From positions 1 through 64,000 of the forward strand of contig DASTLT010000169.1 in assembly GCA_035714625.1 (NCBI GenBank): a stretch of DNA of 64,000 nucleotides, read 5' to 3'. Below the pieces are notes generated by a model. It searched no databases, was not told the DNA's origin, and saw only the letters and a program-made list of their open reading frames with translations. Shown here in pieces: positions 43,231 to 51,283 of this stretch. The DNA comes from GCA-003244245 sp035714625. Lineage in GTDB: Bacteria > Actinomycetota > Actinomycetes > Mycobacteriales > Pseudonocardiaceae. Each line of letters starts with the position of its first letter. Position 1 is the first letter of the stretch. Made by a program: the position numbers and the translations under genes.

Positions 43231-43677
43231 GTGAGCAGATGGACACAGACGTGGCTGTCCGGTACCCACAGGCACCCAGAGGACGGTGACCCGCAGGACT
43301 ACCCCGGGCAGCGCCTCGGTCTCCCCGAGAGCGGACCGGGCTCGGCTGCAGGCTTCGGCCCCCGGATCGTCGCCATTATGATCGATTGGCTGCCCTGCTC
43401 GGTGGCTGCCCAGCTCTTCACTGCGAACCCGGCATTCTCCGCGCTGGCCCTGTTCGCTGCTTGGACTGCGGTCTCGGTCGCCCTGATAGGGCGCAGCCCA
43501 GGCCACGCCGCCATGGGCCTGCGGGTGGCGCGGCCGGATGGACGCGCGGCCGGCTTCGGCCCAGCGATCATCCGCACCGTGCTGCTGTGCCTGGTAATCC
43601 CGCCGGTGGTGTACAACGCCGACGGCCGCGGCCTGCACGACCTGGCGGCCGACACTATCGTGCTGCGCACCCGCTGA
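43231..43677 (+). CDS. RDD family membrane protein
   Basis: A 148-residue protein. After a polar N-terminus come FGPRIVAIMIDWLPCSVAAQ (the R-x-x-D signature of RDD), a second hydrophobic segment, then AAMGLRVARPDGRAAGFG and FGPAIIRTVLLCLVIPPV, ending HDLAADTIVL, the conserved RDD tail. These small inner-membrane proteins have an unknown or transport-related role. Divergent from glnA1. It corresponds by position to M. tuberculosis Rv2219A. GTG start. Confidence 0.85.
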   Translation: MSRWTQTWLSGTHRHPEDGDPQDYPGQRLGLPESGPGSAAGFGPRIVAIMIDWLPCSVAAQLFTANPAFSALALFAAWTAVSVALIGRSPGHAAMGLRVARPDGRAAGFGPAIIRTVLLCLVIPPVVYNADGRGLHDLAADTIVLRTR

Positions 43678-43689
43678 CCTCGGAATTCG

Positions 43690-44460
43690 TCAGCGCCGGC
43701 GCACCGCGCGCTGCACGTTGCGCATCTTGGTGCCCTGCTTGGCACCTTGTGGTATGGGGCCTTTAGGCATTGCGGCACTGCGGGTGCTCAGCACGGCCAG
43801 CTTGCTCTCCAGCACGTCGATCTGCGCAGCACTGATGTTGCGCGGCAGCTTGGCGAGGTGCCGCGCCAGCTTGGCCAGCGGCACCTGGCCCTCACTGTCG
43901 CCCACCGTGAGGTCGTAGATCGGGGTCTGCCCGACCAGCCGGGACACCCGCTTCTTCTCCTGCGCGAGCAACGGCTTGAGCCGATGCGGGGCGCCCTCTG
44001 CGACCAGCACGATCCCGGGACGCCCGATCACCCGGTGCACGGCGTCCAACTGGGTGGTGCCCACCACGGCCGGGGCCACCTTCCACCGGCCGCGCAGGTT
44101 CTCCAGTGCCCAGGCCGCAGCACCGGGCTGCCCCTCGGCCTTGGCGAAGACGTTGCGCTGGACCCGCCGCCCGAAGACCATAACTGCGGCCAGCACCCCC
44201 AAGGTGATCCCGACCGGAAGGAACACCCACTCCTGCCCGACCAGCAACCCCAGCACGAACACCCCCGCCGTGACGATCAGTAAGGTTCCGATCATCCACG
44301 GCAGCAGGGCCCGGTCCTCGCGGCGCTGCACCTGGAACGCCTCGAAAAGCTGTGCCCGACGCTGTTTAGCCGCAGCCCGACGAGCCTGCTTCGCGGTCTT
44401 GGCCGCTTCCTTGTCCTTGGGCTTCGGCCCGGGCTTCGGTGAGACTGGCTTCGGCGGCAT
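43690..44460 (-). CDS. DUF4191 family membrane protein
   Basis: A 256-residue protein. It starts with a Lys/Pro-rich tract (PPKPVSPKPGPKPKDKE) and a basic helix, followed by two adjacent membrane segments (about 57-75 and 80-97) and a cytoplasmic domain (WALENLRGRWKV, VIGRPGIVLVAEG, LPRNISAAQID) ending in a basic tail. It matches the actinobacterial DUF4191 proteins found between glnA1 and lipA (Rv2219 in M. tuberculosis). Function unknown. Confidence 0.88.
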   Translation of the reverse strand: MPPKPVSPKPGPKPKDKEAAKTAKQARRAAAKQRRAQLFEAFQVQRREDRALLPWMIGTLLIVTAGVFVLGLLVGQEWVFLPVGITLGVLAAVMVFGRRVQRNVFAKAEGQPGAAAWALENLRGRWKVAPAVVGTTQLDAVHRVIGRPGIVLVAEGAPHRLKPLLAQEKKRVSRLVGQTPIYDLTVGDSEGQVPLAKLARHLAKLPRNISAAQIDVLESKLAVLSTRSAAMPKGPIPQGAKQGTKMRNVQRAVRRR

Positions 44461-44507
44461 ACCACCAGGATACGACCGAACGGGTTGTCGGTGCCGCCGA
44501 CCACAGT

Positions 44508-44558
44508 GTCACCGGGACAGCCAGGTCACCGGGACAGCCAGGTCACCGGGACAGCAGA
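44508..44558. repeat. Three 17-bp tandem copies spanning the lipA stop
   Basis: The unit gtcaccgggacagccag occurs at 44508-44524 and 44525-44541, with a near copy at 44542-44558. On the minus strand each unit contains ctgtcccggtga, the last codons and stop of lipA, so the stop codon is triplicated in phase with the unit. Confidence 0.9.
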
Positions 44559-45568
44559 CTGGACGCCTCCTGCGCGGCCGGTCCGGCTTGAGCGAGGTGA
44601 GCCAGGTGCTCGGGTACCTGGTCGCCGCGGTGCGCCATGGCCTGGGCGTAGAGCCGCCCGGCTCGGTAGGACGAGCGCACCAGCGGTCCGGCCATCACCG
44701 CGGCAAAACCGATCCACTCGCCGGCCCGGGCATGCTCGACGAACTCCTGCGGCCGGATCCAGCGTGCCACCGGGTGATGGCGCACCGAGGGCCGCAGGTA
44801 CTGGGTGATGGTGAGAATCTCGCAGCCCGCGGCGTGCAGGTCGGCCATCGCGGCCCGGACCTCGTCGGGCTCCTCGCCCAGGCCCAGGATGAGGTTGGAC
44901 TTGGTGACCAGACCGGCGTCACGTGCCTGGCGCAGCACATCCAGCGAGCGCTGGTAGCCGAAGGCCGGCCGGATCCGCTTGAAGATCCGGGGCACCGTCT
45001 CCAGGTTGTGCGCGAGCACCTCGGGTGCCGCGTCGAAGACCTCGGTGAGCTGCTCGGGACGGGCCCCGAAATCCGGGATGAGCAGCTCCACGCCGGTGTC
45101 CGGGTTCAGCGCGTGGATCTGCCGGACGGTCTCGGCGTAGAGCCAAGCGCCACCATCGGGCAGGTCATCGCGGGCCACCCCGGTGACCGTCGAGTAGCGC
45201 AGCCCCATGGCTTGGACCGACTGGGCGACCCGGCGCGGCTCGTCCCGGTCGAGAGGCACCGGCCGTCCGGTGTCGATCTGGCAGAAGTCGCAGCGCCGGG
45301 TGCACTGGTCGCCCCCGATGAGAAAGGTGGCCTCGCGGTCCTCCCAGCACTCGTAGATGTTGGGACAGCCCGCCTGCTCGCAGACGGTGTGCAGTCCCTT
45401 GCCCTGCACCAGCCCCTTGAGCTCGCGAAATGCCGGCCCCATCGTCGCCCGGGTGCGAATCCAGGACGGCTTGCGCTCGATAGGGGTCTGGCTGTTGCGG
45501 ACCTCCAGCCGCAACAGCTTGCGATCACCGGCCGCCGGGAGCTCAGCGCTGCGGGGTGCGACACTCAC
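44543..45568 (-). CDS. lipA: Lipoyl synthase
   Basis: A 341-residue radical SAM enzyme. The N-terminal auxiliary-cluster cysteines are in CEQAGCPNIYEC, and the radical SAM Cys89-x3-Cys93-x2-Cys96 in CTRRCDFCQID. GVELLIPDF, NLETVPRIFKRIRP and SNLILGLGEE follow the family, and the C-terminal SSYRAG serine ligand is present. It inserts two sulfurs into octanoyl groups on lipoyl domains. The GTG at 45568 gives the usual length; a longer reading adds a non-homologous Pro/Arg-rich leader. Its tail lies in a tandem repeat. Partner LipB is two genes upstream. Confidence 0.97.
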   Translation of the reverse strand: MSVAPRSAELPAAGDRKLLRLEVRNSQTPIERKPSWIRTRATMGPAFRELKGLVQGKGLHTVCEQAGCPNIYECWEDREATFLIGGDQCTRRCDFCQIDTGRPVPLDRDEPRRVAQSVQAMGLRYSTVTGVARDDLPDGGAWLYAETVRQIHALNPDTGVELLIPDFGARPEQLTEVFDAAPEVLAHNLETVPRIFKRIRPAFGYQRSLDVLRQARDAGLVTKSNLILGLGEEPDEVRAAMADLHAAGCEILTITQYLRPSVRHHPVARWIRPQEFVEHARAGEWIGFAAVMAGPLVRSSYRAGRLYAQAMAHRGDQVPEHLAHLAQAGPAAQEASSLLSR

Positions 45569-45578
45569 CGGGCCAAGC

Positions 45579-46511
45579 CTACGCGGGGTCCGGCGGCACG
45601 CCGGTGAGCTCTGCGGTGCGCTCCCAGAGCAGGCGCGCGGTCCGCTCGTCCTGCGCGGCACGGCTGGTGGTGGCCACTCCGGGTGCGCCGCGGGTGCCGC
45701 GGAGCCCGGTCGGGCCATAGAACCCGCCGCTGCACACCCCGGCTACGGTAGCGGCGTAGAGCTGGGGCAGCGCACCCTGCTTGACCCCCTGGGAGACCAG
45801 CTTGTAGCCCCAGCTCACCATCGGGGCGAGTGGCCCCAGCCGATACATCCGGGCCATGTTCGACGCCAACTCGGTGTCGACGACCCCGGGATGGGCGGCC
45901 ACGGCCAGCAGGTCCCGCCCGGCCGCCCTGGCCCGCCGGTCAAGCTCGAAGCTGAACAACAGGTTCGCCAGCTTCGAGGCGCTGTAGGCGGTGACCGGGT
46001 TGTACCGGCGGTGCTCGAAGTTCAGATCATCGAGAGCCAGCCCGCCGAGGCGGTGCATGATGCTCGACACCGTGACCACCCGGGCACCGGGAGTCAGCGC
46101 GGGCGCGAGCAGCCAGGTCAGCGCGGCCGGCCCCAGGTGGTTGGTGCCGATCTGCAACTCGAAGCCGTCGACGGTGCGCCGCCGCGGGGTGGCCATCACC
46201 CCAGCGTTGTTGATCAGCACGTCCAGCCGGTCCCCGGTGCGAGACCGGACCTCCTCGGCGGCTTTGCGCACCGAGGCGAGGTCGGCCAGGTCCAGCAGCA
46301 CCAGCGTGGCGTCCGCCCCGGTGGCCGACCTGAGCTGCGCCAGCGCCGCCTGCCCACGCTTGGGGTCCCGGCAGGCGATCAGCACGGTCGCCCCCCGCCC
46401 AGCGAGCACCGTTGCGGTCTGCTGGCCGAGACCTGAGGTGGCTCCGGTGACCAGGACGGTCCGGCCGGTCTGATCGGGGATGTCGGCGATGCTCCAACGG
46501 CTCACCGGCAC
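45579..46511 (-). CDS. SDR family oxidoreductase
   Basis: A 310-residue short-chain dehydrogenase. It has the NAD(P) motif TGATSGLGQQTA, NNAG (LINNAGVMATP) and catalytic Tyr-x3-Lys in YSASKLAN, preceded by SSIMHRLGG. It resembles the retinol dehydrogenase/protochlorophyllide-reductase-like SDRs that occur widely in actinobacteria. Substrate unknown. It interrupts the lipB-lipA pair, with ten bases to lipA, so it is likely co-transcribed. Confidence 0.9.
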   Translation of the reverse strand: MPVSRWSIADIPDQTGRTVLVTGATSGLGQQTATVLAGRGATVLIACRDPKRGQAALAQLRSATGADATLVLLDLADLASVRKAAEEVRSRTGDRLDVLINNAGVMATPRRRTVDGFELQIGTNHLGPAALTWLLAPALTPGARVVTVSSIMHRLGGLALDDLNFEHRRYNPVTAYSASKLANLLFSFELDRRARAAGRDLLAVAAHPGVVDTELASNMARMYRLGPLAPMVSWGYKLVSQGVKQGALPQLYAATVAGVCSGGFYGPTGLRGTRGAPGVATTSRAAQDERTARLLWERTAELTGVPPDPA

Positions 46512-46561
46512 TGCATATCACGGGGCGGTGTCGACTCGAAGAGCCCCCACCGCTTGTCGGG

Positions 46562-47341
46562 TCAGGTTCCGGTGATCGCCGGATCCAGGTCCAGTTGCAC
46601 ACCTGGCGGCGAGACCCCGGCCGGTGTCGCTGACCCGCCAATCCGGGGAAGCTCGTCGAGCATGACCGGCAACCTGCCTTCGAGGGCGTCGAGAACGGCC
46701 TCGCGCACCGCTGGCTGCACCTGGGCCACCGAGACCGGGCGGCCCAGCTCCGCGGTCAGCGAGGTCACCGCGGCGTCGGGGATGCCGCACGGCACGATCC
46801 GGTCGAAGGCGGTGAGGTCGGGCTGGCAGTTGAGCGCGAACCCGTGCATGGTCACCCCCCGGCCGACTCGGATTCCGATCGCCGCGATCTTGCGTTCCGG
46901 CCGGCCGGTGGTCTGGTCGGCGGCAAGCCACACCCCGGAACGGCCGGAGATCCGACCGGTGGCCAGGCCCAGGTCGGCGCAGACGGCGATGAGGGCCTGT
47001 TCGAGGCGCCGCACGTAGTCGACGACATCGACCGGCTGGGCGAGCTGGATCACCGGGTAACCGACGAGCTGCCCCGGCCCATGCCAGGTAATCTTGCCAC
47101 CGCGGTCGACGTCGATCACCGGGGTACCGTCGGTGGGCCGCTCGCCCGGTGCGGTCCGTTTACCAGCGGTGTACACCGAATGGTGTTCCAGCAGCAGCAG
47201 CACGTCACGTCCGGTGCCGTCGGCGCGGGCGGCCGCCAGCCTGCGCTGCAGCTCCCAGGCCTCGGTGTAGTCGATGGTGCCGAGATGGCGGACCCGGACC
47301 GGCTCGGCGGCGGCCCGGCAGGACTGGCTGGCGACGGTCAC
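46562..47341 (-). CDS. lipB: Octanoyl-[acyl carrier protein]:protein octanoyltransferase
   Basis: A 259-residue protein. The family motifs RGGKITWHGPGQLVGYPV, GRSGVWL, catalytic Lys in RKIAAIGIRV and catalytic Cys in DRIVPCGI are visible. It moves octanoate from ACP to lipoyl domains such as those of SucB encoded 4 kb away; LipA then adds sulfur. Its C-terminal 35 residues are Pro/Gly-rich and less conserved. It is followed by the SDR and lipA genes on the same strand. Confidence 0.96.
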   Translation of the reverse strand: MTVASQSCRAAAEPVRVRHLGTIDYTEAWELQRRLAAARADGTGRDVLLLLEHHSVYTAGKRTAPGERPTDGTPVIDVDRGGKITWHGPGQLVGYPVIQLAQPVDVVDYVRRLEQALIAVCADLGLATGRISGRSGVWLAADQTTGRPERKIAAIGIRVGRGVTMHGFALNCQPDLTAFDRIVPCGIPDAAVTSLTAELGRPVSVAQVQPAVREAVLDALEGRLPVMLDELPRIGGSATPAGVSPPGVQLDLDPAITGT

Positions 47342-47345
47342 GGGA

Positions 47346-47396
47346 GCAGGCTACGCCGCCACGGTGCGCATGGGGGCAGGCTACGCCGCCACGGTG
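47346..47396. repeat. Two 21-bp copies at the 3' end of the FAD oxidoreductase gene
   Basis: The unit gcaggctacgccgccacggt (plus g) occurs at 47346-47366 and 47376-47396. On the minus strand each unit holds gtggcggcgTAG, the last codons and stop of the FAD oxidoreductase, so the stop is repeated 30 bases further on, just before lipB. Confidence 0.9.
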
Positions 47397-48637
47397 GCCA
47401 CGCCGAGCGCCGTGAGTACCGCCCGGGCCGCTCGCTGCCCGCTGGCCAGCGCACCCTGGATTGACGGGGTGGCCCGGTGGTCACCCGTGACGAACAGGCC
47501 GTCCCCGAGTGCGGTGCCCCGGCGCAGCAGATCCGGGGTCGGCGGGGTGAACGAGCACAGCGCCTGCGGTACCGCCGCAGTCCCCAGGTGCTCCCAGCGC
47601 GCCGTGTTGGTCCGGTAGACCGCGCCGGCCATCCGCCGCACCTCCGGCTCGCTGGGCGCACCCGACCCGGGCACACCCAGCACGGTTGAGCAGACCAGGT
47701 GCCGGTGGTCGGGGGAGTAGGACCGGGCCACGGCGGTCAGCACACTGGTGTTCACCAGCGGGCTGCCGGTCCCGTCCAGGTGGATCAGCGGCAGCCGGCT
47801 GGGGGGGCGCTCGCAGACGTGATAATAGGTCGTCAGCCCGCGCATCAGCGGCACGTCCAGCCCGGGCAGGAGGGCCCTGGCCGCGGGAGGATCGGTGGCT
47901 ACCACCACGGCCCGGGTAGTGATCTCGCCGTCGGCGGTGCGAACCCGGCCCGGAGCCACCCCGAGCACCGTCTGTCCGCAGCGCACCGTCCCGGCGGTCA
48001 GCCGCGCCGCGATCTGGGTCGGCAGGGCCGCCATCCCGCGCGAGGGCAGCGCGGCGGCCCCGCGCGCCAGGCTGCGCCACACCAGGGTGAAGTATCGCGC
48101 TGAGGTCACCAGTTCCCGCTCCCCGAAAATCCCGGCCAGCAGTGGTCGCAGGAACTGCTCGGTGGCCGGGCCGTCCAGCCCGGCGGCGGCCAGCTCGGCT
48201 GCGGTGCTGCGCTCCGCCCCGGCGAGCAGCCACCGTACGTCGCCCGCCGCCGCGCGGATCGTCAGCCGCAGCAGCGCCAGCTTGGCCGCTGGGGACAGCA
48301 GGTTGTCCAGCGCGGTGCGCCAGGCCTGCTTGCGGGCTCGCCGTGGGTCGAGCAGGCGGTGCAGCTTCCCGTCGGTACCGCGGACCGCGACGCCGGGGGC
48401 GAACGACCGCAGATCCAGCGCCGCCAGATCCAGCTCCCGGCGCAGCGCGGGATAGCTGGTGTTGAGCACCTGAAATCCTCGGTCAAGCAGGAAGCCGTCC
48501 ACAGTGTCGGTGGCCACCCGGCCACCGACCCCCGGCCCGGCCTCCAGCACGGTGACTGCCAGCCCGGCGCTCTGCAGGTGGCGAGCGGCGGTCAGTCCGG
48601 CCAGCCCGGCTCCCACAATGGCAACGTCGGTGTCCAT
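47381..48637 (-). CDS. NAD(P)/FAD-dependent amine-oxidase-type oxidoreductase
   Basis: A 418-residue flavoprotein. It begins MDTDVAIVGAGLAGLTAARHL, the FAD fingerprint, then EAGPGVGGRVAT, and ends with FVTGDHRATPSIQGALASGQRAA, the C-terminal FAD-binding motif of protoporphyrinogen-oxidase/amine-oxidase relatives. The middle part (HLDGTGSPLVNTSVLT) matches actinobacterial members annotated as NAD(P)/FAD-dependent oxidoreductases. Substrate unknown. It lies between TIGR01777 and lipB and has a short tandem repeat across its stop. Confidence 0.88.
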   Translation of the reverse strand: MDTDVAIVGAGLAGLTAARHLQSAGLAVTVLEAGPGVGGRVATDTVDGFLLDRGFQVLNTSYPALRRELDLAALDLRSFAPGVAVRGTDGKLHRLLDPRRARKQAWRTALDNLLSPAAKLALLRLTIRAAAGDVRWLLAGAERSTAAELAAAGLDGPATEQFLRPLLAGIFGERELVTSARYFTLVWRSLARGAAALPSRGMAALPTQIAARLTAGTVRCGQTVLGVAPGRVRTADGEITTRAVVVATDPPAARALLPGLDVPLMRGLTTYYHVCERPPSRLPLIHLDGTGSPLVNTSVLTAVARSYSPDHRHLVCSTVLGVPGSGAPSEPEVRRMAGAVYRTNTARWEHLGTAAVPQALCSFTPPTPDLLRRGTALGDGLFVTGDHRATPSIQGALASGQRAARAVLTALGVATVAA

Positions 48638-48662
48638 AGCCTTAACTCCCGCCCTGCTTCCA

Positions 48663-48702
48663 CGCGCTACTCCAGCGCTGCGTCAGCGCGTTACTCCAGC
48701 GC
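48663..48702. repeat. Two near-identical 16-bp copies spanning the TIGR01777 stop
   Basis: cgcgctactccagcgc (48663-48678) and cgcgttactccagcgc (48687-48702) are 24 bases apart and differ by one base. On the minus strand both contain gcgctggagTAR, so the true stop (TAA) is followed by a copy with TAG. Confidence 0.85.
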
Positions 48703-49581
48703 GGCGACCAGCGCCGCCATGACGGTCCGGTGGTGGAACGAGTAACCATGCTTGCTCAGCACCCCGGGCACGGCGCGCTGGCCGGTCAGCACCATCTCGT
48801 CGACGAGTTCGGCGCCGCGTACCAGCCGCAGCGCGAAACCGGGCACCACCAGCAGGGTAGGCCGGTGCATCACCTCGCCCACCGCCTGGGTGAACTCGGC
48901 GTTGGTCACGGGTTCCGGGCCGGTGAGGTTGACCGGGCCGGACGCCGCTTCGTGCTCGAGTACGAAGCGGATCGCGCCCACCTCGTCGTCGAGTGAGATC
49001 CACGGCATGTACTGGCGCCCACTGCCCAACCGACCGCCCAGCCCGAGGGCGAACAACGGTTTGAGCTGACCCAGCAACCCGCCGGACGGGGAGATCACCA
49101 GACCGGTGCGCGCCCGCACGACCCGCACCCCGGCCCGCTCGGCGGGCCGCGTGGCGGCCTCCCATTCGCGGCAGATCTCGGCGATGAACCCTGAACCGGT
49201 CGGGGCATGCTCGTCGACCTCGCGCTCCCCGGTGTCGCCGTAGTAGCCCACCCCGGAGGCGTTGACCAGCACCGGCACCCGGTGCTCGGCCGCCGCCGCC
49301 GCGAGCACCTCGGTGGGACCGATCCGGCTGTCCCGGATCGCCTGTTTGTGCTCCCCAGACCAGCGTCGGTCAGCCATTGGCGAGCCGCACAGGTTCACCA
49401 CCGCATCCGCGCCGTCGAGAGCGCCCGCAGCCATGGTCCCCGCCGAGGGATCCCAGCCGCGCTCGTCCGGAGCCGAAGGGCGCCTGCGGACCAGCCGGAG
49501 CACCTCATGACCGGCCTGGCGCAGTACCGGGACCAGCGCCGTACCGATCAGACCCGACGACCCCGCGACCACCACTCGCAT
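48691..49581 (-). CDS. TIGR01777 family oxidoreductase (NAD-dependent epimerase-like)
   Basis: A 296-residue protein starting MRVVVAGSSGLIGTALVPVLRQAGHEV, the Rossmann motif. Further matches are RRRPSAPDERGWDPSAG, VVNLCGSPMADRRWSGEHKQ, SASGVGYYGDTGE-type text (NASGVGYYGDTGERE) and MPWISLDDEVGAIRFVLE. This defines the YfcH/TIGR01777 family, epimerase-like proteins of uncertain reaction. In M. tuberculosis the equivalent Rv2216 lies between dlaT and lipB; the same position holds here except that serS intervenes. Confidence 0.92.
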   Translation of the reverse strand: MRVVVAGSSGLIGTALVPVLRQAGHEVLRLVRRRPSAPDERGWDPSAGTMAAGALDGADAVVNLCGSPMADRRWSGEHKQAIRDSRIGPTEVLAAAAAEHRVPVLVNASGVGYYGDTGEREVDEHAPTGSGFIAEICREWEAATRPAERAGVRVVRARTGLVISPSGGLLGQLKPLFALGLGGRLGSGRQYMPWISLDDEVGAIRFVLEHEAASGPVNLTGPEPVTNAEFTQAVGEVMHRPTLLVVPGFALRLVRGAELVDEMVLTGQRAVPGVLSKHGYSFHHRTVMAALVAALE

Positions 49582-49671
49582 GCCGCGATCCTGTCTGCTC
49601 AGCGCAGCCGGCGCGACCCAGGATCGGACACTGGACCGGGCTGTCTCCCCGTCAGCCGCTCTGATCTGGGT

Positions 49672-50964
49672 TCAGGCATGATGCTGGCCTTGCGGCGGCA
49701 GGAAGTCGAGGACGTCCTTGCCGAGGTAAGGCCTCAGCACGTCGGGGACCCGCACCCGGCCGTCTGGCATCTGGCCGTGCTCGATGATTGCGGCCCAGAG
49801 CCGCGGCGTGGCGAGGCCGGAGCCATTGAGCGTGTATACCGGTCGAGTGCCACTCTCGGTGCGAACCCGGATGTTGCTGCGGCGGGCTTGGAAGTCGGTG
49901 AAGTTGCCGACCGAGGACACCTCCAGCCAGCGGTCCACCCCGGGCGAGTACACCTCCAGGTCATAGATGCGTGCGGAGGAGAACGTAAGATCCCCGGTGG
50001 CGAGGTCGACGACGCGGTAAGGAAGCTGCAGTTGCTGGAGGGTGCGTTCGGCGTCGGCCAGCAGTTCCTCGAACTCCTGCTCGACGGTGTCCGGCAAGCA
50101 CAGCCGTACCAGCTCCACCTTGTGAAACTCGTGTAGCCGCTGCATCCCCCGAGTATCCTTGCCGGCACTGCCCGCTTCGCGCCGAAAGCAGGATGTGTAG
50201 GTCATGTAGCGGCGCGGGAGGTCGTCTTGGTGGAGAATCTCGTCCCGGTGCAGCGCAGTGAGTGGTACTTCACCAGTCGGCACAGCCCAGAAATCGTCAA
50301 GGGTGGTGGCATAGGCGTCGTCGGCGAACTTCGGGAGATGTCCCGTTCCTACCATGATCGGTTGCCGGACCAGGTGCGGAACCACCAGCTCCTCGTAGGT
50401 GGGCCGGTGCAGGTCCAGACCGAACGACACGAGTGCCCGCAGCAGTTGGGCACCGTCACCGCGAAGGACCGCGAACCCCGAGCCGCTGAGCTTGGCCGCG
50501 CGCTCCGGATCGAAGATGCCGAGGTCACCGGCCACCTCCCAGTGCGGTCGCGCGGCTGACCGTGGGATAGCTTCCGGCCCACCGTGACGTACCACAACGT
50601 TCGCCGACTCGTCATCACCGATCGGCGCCTGGGGGTCGGGCAGGTTTGGCAGCTCCAGGAGCAGGCTCATGGATGCCTCCTCGGCCTGCCGGTACTCCTC
50701 CTCCAACTCCGCGATGTGTCCCTTGAGTTCGGCCAGCTTCGCCCGGAGGACATCGGCAGCCGGATCCTTGGCAGCGACGAGACGTCCCATCTCCTTCGAA
50801 CGCTGGTTCATCTGCGACCGTCGCTCGTCGAGCTTCGTTCGGACCTGGCGACGGCGTACCACTGAGTCTCGTGCGAGGTACACCTTCGCTGGATCGAGGC
50901 CCTTCGTCGCCAGACGCTTGGCGACGTCATCGGTGTGGTCCAAGATCAGGTCGAGGTCGAGCAC
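49672..50964 (-). CDS. serS: Seryl-tRNA synthetase
   Basis: A 430-residue class II synthetase, the usual bacterial length. An N-terminal coiled coil (about 30-100, RRRQVRTKLDERRSQMNQ) binds tRNA-Ser; the catalytic core has motif 2 TSCFRREAGSAGKDTRGM and motif 3 SGLATPRLWAAIIE. It charges tRNA-Ser. GTG start with GGAG seven bases upstream. It is not expected between sucB and TIGR01777, and it and the 319-base leader have lower GC and less biased third positions than neighbours, suggesting transfer or relocation. It could be the only serS or a second, possibly resistance-type copy. Confidence 0.95.
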   Translation of the reverse strand: MLDLDLILDHTDDVAKRLATKGLDPAKVYLARDSVVRRRQVRTKLDERRSQMNQRSKEMGRLVAAKDPAADVLRAKLAELKGHIAELEEEYRQAEEASMSLLLELPNLPDPQAPIGDDESANVVVRHGGPEAIPRSAARPHWEVAGDLGIFDPERAAKLSGSGFAVLRGDGAQLLRALVSFGLDLHRPTYEELVVPHLVRQPIMVGTGHLPKFADDAYATTLDDFWAVPTGEVPLTALHRDEILHQDDLPRRYMTYTSCFRREAGSAGKDTRGMQRLHEFHKVELVRLCLPDTVEQEFEELLADAERTLQQLQLPYRVVDLATGDLTFSSARIYDLEVYSPGVDRWLEVSSVGNFTDFQARRSNIRVRTESGTRPVYTLNGSGLATPRLWAAIIEHGQMPDGRVRVPDVLRPYLGKDVLDFLPPQGQHHA

Positions 50965-50986
50965 GCTTTCTCCGTAAGTTCGTTGT

Positions 50987-51015
50987 CCGGACTCGAGACG
51001 ATCCGACGAGTCCGG
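50987..51015. other. Hairpin in the 319-base leader upstream of serS
   Basis: ccggactcg (50987-50995) and cgagtccgg (51007-51015) pair perfectly over 9 bp with an 11-base loop, 23 bases upstream of the serS GTG. It could be a terminator for sucB, an attenuator or a translational control element. The rest of the gap 50965-51283 is lower in GC than its surroundings and shows no gene, tRNA or T-box signature that I can recognise. Confidence 0.6.
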
Positions 51016-51283
51016 GGCCTGGGGCAGCGCTCAGCCTACGCCCAGCGGGAGGCCGGAGACACGCAGGTATGAGGTCATACGAAGAACGCATGACCCACCG
51101 GATAGATTACTTCCGGTGCAACTGGCGGATTCCGGCGAGGTCATAACCGTCAATGAGACGAGTCGTGCAGAGTATGTCGGGAGCAAGGGCTGCGTCGTCA
51201 GGAACCCACGGGTCAGTGTCCTACCGCTAACCGAGGACCGAGGTCGGAGGGGGTCCGTTTCGCAGCAGGTGTGGGACTCGTGT

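Noticed and set aside
50965..51283. T-box riboswitch or tRNA gene in the serS leader
   Set aside because: I looked for the T-box core, for TGGNACC-type text and for GGTTCGAAT-type T-arms on both strands and found none.
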